Below, piece after piece: positions 23,440 through 29,628 of a stretch of 32,444 nucleotides of DNA. The stretch covers positions 1-32,444 of the forward strand of contig USHV01000033.1 in assembly GCA_900554695.1 (NCBI GenBank). The letters are read 5' to 3'. The first letter of the stretch is position 1. Each line of letters opens with the position of its first letter. The DNA is from an uncultured Prevotella sp. (lineage in GTDB: Bacteria > Bacteroidota > Bacteroidia > Bacteroidales > Bacteroidaceae). Made by a program: the position numbers and the translations under genes. Under the pieces are notes generated by a model, which was not told the origin of the DNA, ran no database searches, and saw only the letters and a list, made by a program, of their open reading frames with translations.

Positions 23440-24636
23440 TTATAGGGAACTTTGGAATAGTCTTCTGATGTCCATCGAGAGGAAATCTTCTACACCGATG
23501 CCGCCGTCGCCGACAATGAACGCCGCCTGTGGTGCAAACAGTTCCTTGAATTTATCCAGACCGCTCGTCCTTTTCTCGGCGTTGCTCTTTACCTCGATGG
23601 CTATTGTTATGTTTTTCTTGCGGATGACAAAGTCCACTTCATCATTTCGTTCTCTCCAGTAGAACACCTCAAACCGGTGGATGAACCCCTGACTTACAAG
23701 GTAGGCTCCTATGCCGGATTCAAATATATGACCCCATACCCGACGGTCGAGCAGGGCTTGTTCGAATGATACAGGGCTGTACACCGTTTTCAATGCGTTG
23801 TTGAACACCTGGAACTTTGGAATGCTGGCTTTTCTTCGGGCCGTATCAATGCTGTACTTCTGTAGGCCGCACAGCAGTCCGCTTTCTTCCAGCAGATTGA
23901 TGTATCCGGCCAGTGTAGCCGTATTCCCCGCATCCTGAAGAGAACCAAGCATCTTGTTAAGCGACAGCAGGTTGCCTGAGTATGCCGCTCCCAGTTCAAA
24001 GGTCTGTCGCAGCAGTGCCGGCTTGCTGATGGGTGTGTCCATCAGAATGTCTTTGTTGATGGTCGCCTCGATAATGGCAGACTGTATATATTGCTGGAAA
24101 CGGTCTTCGTCACCGATAAGTGAGGCCGCTCCGGGATAGCCTCCGTAATAAAGATATTGATCGATTGAGAAACCGAAACTGTCTCTCATCTCCGTATAGC
24201 TCCAGTGGCTCATGCGTATCTCTTCGAATCTTCCGGCAAGAGATTCCGACAGTCCCTTTTCCAGCAGTACCCGGCTGCTGCCCAACAGAAGCACTTTGAT
24301 GTTGCGGTCATGAAATGTGTCATCGTCCCATTCCTTTTTTACGACCTCGCTCCAGTTGGATATCTTCTGTATTTCGTCTATTACCAGGACGATTTCTCCC
24401 CATCCGTTGTTTTCTTTGAGGCTGCGTGCTGCAGCCCAGCAGTTGGAGATCCATGCACTGTTCGTAGCCGGTACGTTATCAGCGGAAAACAGCTGGTACG
24501 GAATGGATATATCCTTCAATACCTGTTTTACTACTGTCGATTTTCCTACCTGGCGGGCACCCATCACGACCTGAATGAACTTTCTCGGTTCTTCCATTCG
24601 GTCTTTAATTATCTGATATTCAGCTCTTTTATACAT
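23440..24636 (-). CDS. AAA_14 ATPase with DUF4143 (nuclease-like) C-terminal domain
   Basis: A 398-aa cytoplasmic P-loop protein of the common AAA_14-DUF4143 family, whose role is not established. Walker A is GARQVGKST (about residues 27-35) and Walker B is VLVIDEIQ (about 82-89), followed by a sensor-like LLLGSSRVLLEKG. SLAGRFEEIRMSHWSYTE is the typical link to the middle helical part. The DUF4143 domain begins near residue 190 and ends with DEVDFVI followed by IAIEVKS, the D-(E)xK pattern of a restriction-endonuclease-like fold. Members are frequent, variable and often accessory in Bacteroidales. The gene stands alone between non-coding regions. Its promoter overlaps paired direct repeats suggesting regulation, perhaps by itself or an unlinked factor. 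It appears intact. Confidence 0.88.
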   Translation of the reverse strand: MYKRAEYQIIKDRMEEPRKFIQVVMGARQVGKSTVVKQVLKDISIPYQLFSADNVPATNSAWISNCWAAARSLKENNGWGEIVLVIDEIQKISNWSEVVKKEWDDDTFHDRNIKVLLLGSSRVLLEKGLSESLAGRFEEIRMSHWSYTEMRDSFGFSIDQYLYYGGYPGAASLIGDEDRFQQYIQSAIIEATINKDILMDTPISKPALLRQTFELGAAYSGNLLSLNKMLGSLQDAGNTATLAGYINLLEESGLLCGLQKYSIDTARRKASIPKFQVFNNALKTVYSPVSFEQALLDRRVWGHIFESGIGAYLVSQGFIHRFEVFYWRERNDEVDFVIRKKNITIAIEVKSNAEKRTSGLDKFKELFAPQAAFIVGDGGIGVEDFLSMDIRRLFQSSL

Positions 24637-24645
24637 GGTCTTACA

Positions 24646-24679
24646 TTTTACGCAGTGGAGTGCGTATTTTTACGCAGTG
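24646..24679 (-). promoter_or_regulatory. Operator-like direct repeats over the ATPase transcription start
   Basis: The 12-bp word TTTTACGCAGTG occurs at 24646-24657 and 24668-24679, exactly 22 bp apart, between the -7 box and the start codon. The same stretch can form two mutually exclusive hairpins: TGCGTA (24661-24666) with TACGCA (24671-24676), or ACGCA (24650-24654) with TGCGT (24661-24665). Repressor binding or leader-RNA control are both possible. Confidence 0.6.
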
Positions 24680-24711
24680 CAAATATAATAACTTTTTTAA
24701 TACTACATCAA
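24680..24711 (-). promoter_or_regulatory. Promoter of the AAA_14/DUF4143 ATPase gene
   Basis: On the minus strand TATATTTG (24687-24680) matches TAnnTTTG, and TTG (24711-24709) lies 21 nt upstream as a partial -33 box. Transcription would begin near 24673, inside the paired direct repeats. Confidence 0.6.
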
Positions 24712-25009
24712 TTTATTGAATGATAATGTTTTGCAATTATGTTTTTAGTTTGTAAACCTGTAGTTGTGCTTTGTTTTTACCGCAGGGCTTTGTGTACTCA
24801 TACTTTGTTGGTCGGCAAATGTAGGACAAGGTGCATAATCTCCAAATGACATTACATTCGGATGACGGATTCAGTATCCGCATGTTTTCAACAATCTTAG
24901 TTTGTCACGCGGATTTCTATCAACCAAGATCGGTTATCCGGATCCGGCTGGTAGTTTTTGCCTTATATTGAGCTTATTTCCATTGGATTTTTATCAGGCA
25001 TATTGGATC
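24712..25009. other. Intergenic sequence with nothing recognised
   Basis: This is AT-rich sequence upstream of the ATPase promoter. Apart from short words such as TTATCCGGATCC near 24937, no gene, hairpin or repeat could be supported. Confidence 0.4.
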
Positions 25010-25231
25010 ATGTCAAGACAAGGCGGACAAAAAGAGACCAATAGAAAACAGGCAAATGTCAGAAAGTATGATGCACAGGATAGATGAAACCACGCGCGGT
25101 CTAATGACATATTCGGGTTTAAGAACATCGGTATCAGCGGCGATGAATGGTGTGCGGAATGTCATGAGAAGGTTGTAGAGAAAGATATTATTCCGGCAAT
25201 GATGCTTCCGGACGCGGATGTGCGGGAATAG
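25010..25231 (+). pseudogene. Interrupted small open frame with a CxxC motif
   Basis: I do not recognise a family. An ATG at 25010 opens MSRQGGQKETNRKQANVRKYDAQDR and stops at TGA (25085-25087). The same frame then continues for 47 codons without a stop to TAG at 25229: NHARSNDIFGFKNIGISG, then DEWCAECHEKVVEKDII. The WCAECH motif resembles a zinc knuckle. The continuous frame on both sides of one stop suggests a small gene broken by a nonsense change, or a chance frame. No promoter or ribosome-binding evidence was found. Confidence 0.35.
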
Positions 25232-25274
25232 GACAGGCGGTATGACTGTTTGCGGTGCGGCAGTTTATAAGATA

Positions 25275-25306
25275 TGAAAAAAGCGGACACATGTCTGTGC
25301 CCGCTT
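25275..25306 (-). terminator. Intrinsic terminator after the C10 protease gene
   Basis: Stem AAGCGG-CACA with TGTG-CCGCTT (25281-25306, one A-C mismatch, 4-nt loop) is followed on the minus strand by a run of six T residues (plus-strand A residues 25277-25282). It lies about 34 nt past the protease stop and ends the susCD-type operon. Confidence 0.8.
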
Positions 25307-25339
25307 CTTTAAGTTAGAATTACAAATTAATATCTGCTT

Positions 25340-27031
25340 TTATTTCATGAACTTCTTTCCGTTCATAATGTAAATGCCTTTCTTCAGTGTGCTCGGGTCG
25401 GTGCCGAGGTAGCGTCCGTCGATGCTGTAGATGCGGTTGTCGGCAGCAGGTTTCAGCGTGTTGCCGTTTACAGTCACATTGTCTATGCCAGTTGTCCATC
25501 CCGGTTCACCGGCTGTCAACGTGGCGTTGCCGCCTGTAATTGTAAGAATATAGTTGTTCACGATATTCTCGTTAGAATGTACCGGCTGCCATGTTGATTC
25601 CAGATCACTCTGCGAAGCAAGGAACAGTCTGTAAGTTCCGTCAGACAGCGATCTTATGGAAATATTGTCCTTTGACATTGAAGGATAACCTCCATTAGGT
25701 CCTATTGAAGTTGTGAACGAGTTCAGAGATACGGCACTTCCGCCGTCAGAAGGCTCAGCCATAAGCATCAGCTTGCCTGCGAATGACTCAGAATCACAGT
25801 TCAGCAGGTTGGTGACTGTATAAGAGAGCAGTGTACCGTTGAGCTGAACGGTGAAGCGTCCACGGGTTGTGGAGCCATTGCTCCATGTGAGTGATTCCAT
25901 GATACCGAGCTGTGAAGAATACGGAATCTCCGGATCGGTGGCAGTATGCATAAGTATCATGTCCTGACCGTCGGTGAAACCGTTGAGCTCGCCAATCTCG
26001 AAATATCCGTCCTGACTGCCGTTCCATCCCCAGTTGATGTGCACAAGTCCGTTCTCATCGTATCCGTCGAGCACGAAGGCATGACCACCTTGAGAAGGTG
26101 AAACTCCACCATAAAGAATAGGACAATGCTCGCTTATCTCTTTATATATGATATTCATCCATTCGTTTTTGGTGAACACATCGCGTGTGTACATCTTGGT
26201 GCTGTAGCTGAAATATTCTCTTAGTGAGTTGGCAGCATCTTTTGTAAACGCGCCACTACCGTCCATATTGTACATCATGTTGACAGATACACCGCAATGG
26301 AACATGAGCTGTGCCACGGCCTCTGCCTGCAACGCGTTGTAACCATGGTCGTAACTGTCGATCATATTATCCCAGTCGTATTTTACACGGCTGAACCTGA
26401 CATCGAAATTCCACTGTTTTCCGTCAACGGGTGAAGTGAAATCGTATATCTTACGTCCCTGTCCCTGCAACGGATATTTATGAAAATACATAATCTGAGA
26501 CATGGCTGTCGCCACACATCCTGTGACATAGCGCTGTGTCTTTCCTGCATAAGTATATGTCGGACACTGGTCGTTGAAAGGAGTATCCTGTCCCCAGCTT
26601 GATGTCACAAGCTCATCGACAGATGCGGGATAACCGGCATCGGCAGGACTGACGGCACGGGGTGATGTGATACCGCTCTCTTTCTGTTTGCGCAACGACT
26701 CGTCCATCGCGCTCATCCACCATACCATTGCCGGCGGCATATCGGTCTGTGAGAACTGTCCGTCAGAATATCCTATTACGGCATTGAACATGTCATCGTT
26801 TGCAATAACAGCAAAACCGCCGTCGGCATAACCAACGACAGTGTACTCATTGCCTTCCTTAAGGACATTGAGAACATTTGTCTTGCCGTTAAGGGCATTT
26901 ACTCTGTTAGGTTGGATTTTTAGCTTTAGGACTTTAGCTGCAGCTGCTTTAATCTGTTCAAGGCTTCGCGGCGCACAGTAAGATGTCGTGGACAGAAGTA
27001 TGAACGATAACGCTAAGAATAACTTTCTCAT
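25340..27031 (-). CDS. C10 family (streptopain-like) cysteine protease with T9SS sorting domain
   Basis: The 563-aa secreted protease would be made as an inactive precursor. A signal peptide covers about residues 1-19 (ending SYCA). A Spi/propeptide domain follows (about 20-125, PRSLEQIKAAAAKVL and GGFAVIANDD). The papain-like catalytic domain spans about 135-350: C172 in YVTGCVATAMSQIM, H317 in GGHAFVLDGY and the INWGWNG block just after. A beta-rich middle region leads to a C-terminal T9SS type A-like sorting domain (about 510-563: IYSIDGRYLG, then KKGIYIMNGKKFMK). It is the last gene of a susC-susD-lipoprotein run, which suggests that it digests host or dietary protein to feed the importer. 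A hairpin with a T-run before the gene may reduce read-through into it. Confidence 0.93.
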   Translation of the reverse strand: MRKLFLALSFILLSTTSYCAPRSLEQIKAAAAKVLKLKIQPNRVNALNGKTNVLNVLKEGNEYTVVGYADGGFAVIANDDMFNAVIGYSDGQFSQTDMPPAMVWWMSAMDESLRKQKESGITSPRAVSPADAGYPASVDELVTSSWGQDTPFNDQCPTYTYAGKTQRYVTGCVATAMSQIMYFHKYPLQGQGRKIYDFTSPVDGKQWNFDVRFSRVKYDWDNMIDSYDHGYNALQAEAVAQLMFHCGVSVNMMYNMDGSGAFTKDAANSLREYFSYSTKMYTRDVFTKNEWMNIIYKEISEHCPILYGGVSPSQGGHAFVLDGYDENGLVHINWGWNGSQDGYFEIGELNGFTDGQDMILMHTATDPEIPYSSQLGIMESLTWSNGSTTRGRFTVQLNGTLLSYTVTNLLNCDSESFAGKLMLMAEPSDGGSAVSLNSFTTSIGPNGGYPSMSKDNISIRSLSDGTYRLFLASQSDLESTWQPVHSNENIVNNYILTITGGNATLTAGEPGWTTGIDNVTVNGNTLKPAADNRIYSIDGRYLGTDPSTLKKGIYIMNGKKFMK

Positions 27032-27054
27032 ATCTGAATATTAGCTTTATGTGT

Positions 27055-27090
27055 AAAAAAGAGAGACGGCACACCACTAAGTGATGTGCC
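27055..27090 (-). terminator. Internal terminator or attenuator before the protease gene
   Basis: On the minus strand a 10-bp stem (27090-27081 with 27077-27068, one G-U pair) and a 3-nt loop lie 19 nt after the lipoprotein stop. Six T residues (27060-27055) follow after a 7-nt gap. The gap makes it a weak intrinsic terminator, so partial read-through into the protease gene is likely. Confidence 0.55.
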
Positions 27091-27109
27091 TTTCCCTCAA
27101 TAATAAACT

Positions 27110-28021
27110 TTATTGCTTCTTAGTAAGAGTTATGTACATGAACGCAGCCACCGGATATATGGACGAACCCTCTTGATATACAAGATACAAATCATTGCTG
27201 AATGTTATCCTGTCGGCAGGTTCTCCATTCGGACCTAATGACCAGGTTCCCTTGAAGGATGAATTATTATATACATATCCGTCAGCTCCGAGATACATGA
27301 ATGTCAGAGCATGGCCGTCAGACGTCTGACCAATTACGGAGTCGTCAACATACCAGCCTATCTGTCCTGAACGTGATATGACATCGAATGTATATTCAAA
27401 CGGGAATGTAAGAGTTTCTCCCGTGCCCAACAGGTTGGTCGTGGTTGCTGTCAGAGTCTTCTCATAATCGAAATCATTAGGATCTGTAGGACCACTCAGC
27501 GTGACATCACAAGAGAATCTTGATCCGTTGATGTCGTATCCTGACATTGTCCACTCTCCCATCATGGCCTTATAGAAACCGTCATCATTGAGAATTGTGA
27601 CAGTTGCTGTCTTAGCCGTTCCTATCTCCGCACCATTAGCTTCAGCAATGGTAATGGTGAAAGTACGGTCGTTGTTTGCTTCCTTGTCATCCAGTACACT
27701 GATGTTTACATTTATGACTCCTGAGCTTAACGTATCTGGGTTAAGGGTGAGAGTCTTGTCGCTTATAACGTAATTGACACCTTCCTGAGCAGGAGTCTCT
27801 CCTGTTTCGGCAGCGGTTATCTTTAACTGAATATTGCCGTTACGTTTGCCGCTGACTTTTATTGGCACATTGAAGATTCTCTCGTTCTCCCTGACCTGTA
27901 TGGCTGTCTGCTCGAATTCTACAGCTACGCCGTCTGCACTGTTGTACTCGACATCGTCACTCGAGCATGCCGCAAACAAAGATGCTGTCACGGCAAGGGT
28001 CAACAATTTTATATATTTCAT
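27110..28021 (-). CDS. Calx-beta-domain surface lipoprotein of a SusCD locus
   Basis: A 303-aa lipoprotein with an N-terminal signal and lipobox LFAAC (C19), followed by a DD-rich SSDDVEY stretch. Residues about 28-145 form a Calx-beta-like domain (VAVEFEQTAIQVREN, VNYVISDKTLTLNPDTLSSGVINVNISVLDD, ATVTILNDD). The remaining half is beta-rich with no recognised family. By position it resembles the third, surface-exposed binding lipoprotein of many SusCD loci (SusE/F-like in role, not in sequence). The frame stays open upstream to 28066, which would overlap the susD end and bury the signal peptide. The ATG at 28021 leaves a 41-nt gap and a normal lipoprotein signal, so it is preferred. Confidence 0.85.
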   Translation of the reverse strand: MKYIKLLTLAVTASLFAACSSDDVEYNSADGVAVEFEQTAIQVRENERIFNVPIKVSGKRNGNIQLKITAAETGETPAQEGVNYVISDKTLTLNPDTLSSGVINVNISVLDDKEANNDRTFTITIAEANGAEIGTAKTATVTILNDDGFYKAMMGEWTMSGYDINGSRFSCDVTLSGPTDPNDFDYEKTLTATTTNLLGTGETLTFPFEYTFDVISRSGQIGWYVDDSVIGQTSDGHALTFMYLGADGYVYNNSSFKGTWSLGPNGEPADRITFSNDLYLVYQEGSSIYPVAAFMYITLTKKQ

Positions 28022-28062
28022 AGTTATTTTCATTTTAAATTGATAATTCATAAATTCCAATA

Positions 28063-29604
28063 TCAATAACCGGGATTCTGGACAATAGCCGGATTGACAT
28101 CAATCTCATGCTTCGGTATCGGCCATGTGAATCTTGGAGAATCGGCTTCTACAACCATGTCTGTAGTAGATGAGCCCGGAAGCAGACACAGAGTTCTGTT
28201 CTGCGGAACGCCACGACTCATTGCGATGTGCCAACGCTTGATATCGAACAGGCGTGTACCTTCACCGACCATCTCACGCTGACGCTCTCTCATAAGCTCC
28301 TGCATTAAGTCTTCTTTTGTTGTGAAGTTCTTATTTCTGTATCCTTTTATACGAGTGCTTTCGAGCTCGTTGAGATAATCAGCGGCAGTAGCCAGCTCGC
28401 CGTCGATATTGGCATAAGCCTCAGCAGCAATAAGATACATCTCGGCAAGGCGGAACACCTTAGGCTGGCTGCAACCAAGAGCAGATGTATTACCTGTGAG
28501 CTGGAACCATATTCCATAGAGCGGATACTTGTTGAATGAATATACTGTACCGATAGCTCCGTTATTGGTTGTTATGTCAGTTGTGCTGAAATAAGCTGCG
28601 AAACGATAGTCGTTTGCGCTATATAGATCGAGTAATGTCTGAGTAGGAACATAGTCGGGAACGCTACCTTCAGACTGTGCCTGGAACAAAGTACCTGTTG
28701 CCAAAGGCAGGTCGCTTGTTGATGTTGTAGGCAACTGGAAGATAAGCTCCACATCATCTGTGTAATTATCGTTCTGCCACATGTTGCCGAAATCGGTCTG
28801 GCTCTTAGCCAGATTGTAGTTTCCAGAAACAATTACTCTCTCGGCATTGTCGGCAGCAGTCTCATAGTCGCCCTTGGCAAGTGCGGCGCGGGCACGCAAA
28901 GCTCTTATGGCGTCAGGGCTGACATAATACAACGGATAGTTGGCATCACGGCTGACATATATGGCGGCACTGTCCAAATCGTCGTAAATCTGCTGATAAG
29001 TCTCCTTCAGAGTCTTACGTCCTGGATATGTGGACTGATCGATTGAAGGATTATAGTCAAGACGATAGGAAACGCCGAGATTGGGTTCATCCTCGTTCGA
29101 CTTATCATAAGCCGGGCTGAAATACTGAGACAGCATGAAGATTGAATATGCTCTCATGAAGAAAGCGTCACCCTTGGCTGCTCTTACTGCCGGCATACCC
29201 GGGTTGGTGCTTGTTGCCTGATCGGGGAACAGTCCTTTATTAGAGAAATCAGCCTTATTATAGTTGTCGATGATGAAGTTTGCGCGTGCTATAATTGCCT
29301 GATAGTTTCCATACACGCCATCAAAGGTTGTTGACTGTGATGTGTATGTCCATCTGTACATATCACCAAGTGTGTTGCTGTATCCGGTGATAGCATTGAA
29401 ACCATCACACTGTATCTCCGGAGCATTGTAGAATGTACCTGCGATAGAACTCTTCAGCGCTGAGTAAAGCGCTGTGCGTGCACTCTGGTAATTTGCCGGA
29501 TTCATCAGCGTCTCTGTATCAGGAACAGAGTCATACGGCTCCTTGTCCATATCGCAAGAAACCAATCCAGCTGTCAATGCAAGTAACAAATATATCTTTT
29601 TCAT
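28063..29604 (-). CDS. SusD/RagB-family nutrient-binding lipoprotein
   Basis: The 513-aa outer-membrane lipoprotein forms the lid of a SusC-type transporter and captures its ligand. The signal ends in lipobox LVSC (C17), followed by DMDKEPYDS. TPR-like helices carry the usual blocks: NYQAIIARANFIIDNYNKA, AAKGDAFFMRAYSIFMLSQYF, an RALRARAALAKGDYETAADNAERVI segment and the C-terminal RLAEMYLIAAEAYANIDG and RQREMVGEGTRLFDIKRW. It starts 24 nt downstream of susC, so they are certainly co-transcribed. The substrate cannot be read from sequence; the neighbouring C10 protease points to peptides or glycopeptides, as for the RagAB importer. Confidence 0.96.
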   Translation of the reverse strand: MKKIYLLLALTAGLVSCDMDKEPYDSVPDTETLMNPANYQSARTALYSALKSSIAGTFYNAPEIQCDGFNAITGYSNTLGDMYRWTYTSQSTTFDGVYGNYQAIIARANFIIDNYNKADFSNKGLFPDQATSTNPGMPAVRAAKGDAFFMRAYSIFMLSQYFSPAYDKSNEDEPNLGVSYRLDYNPSIDQSTYPGRKTLKETYQQIYDDLDSAAIYVSRDANYPLYYVSPDAIRALRARAALAKGDYETAADNAERVIVSGNYNLAKSQTDFGNMWQNDNYTDDVELIFQLPTTSTSDLPLATGTLFQAQSEGSVPDYVPTQTLLDLYSANDYRFAAYFSTTDITTNNGAIGTVYSFNKYPLYGIWFQLTGNTSALGCSQPKVFRLAEMYLIAAEAYANIDGELATAADYLNELESTRIKGYRNKNFTTKEDLMQELMRERQREMVGEGTRLFDIKRWHIAMSRGVPQNRTLCLLPGSSTTDMVVEADSPRFTWPIPKHEIDVNPAIVQNPGY

Positions 29605-29628
29605 TTTTGAAATTTTGTTTTTGTTTTA

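Noticed and set aside
25010..25231. Selenoprotein with TGA read as selenocysteine
   Set aside because: No selenoprotein family matches, the TGA context is not a redox motif, and no SECIS-like hairpin was identified directly after it. A nonsense change is simpler.
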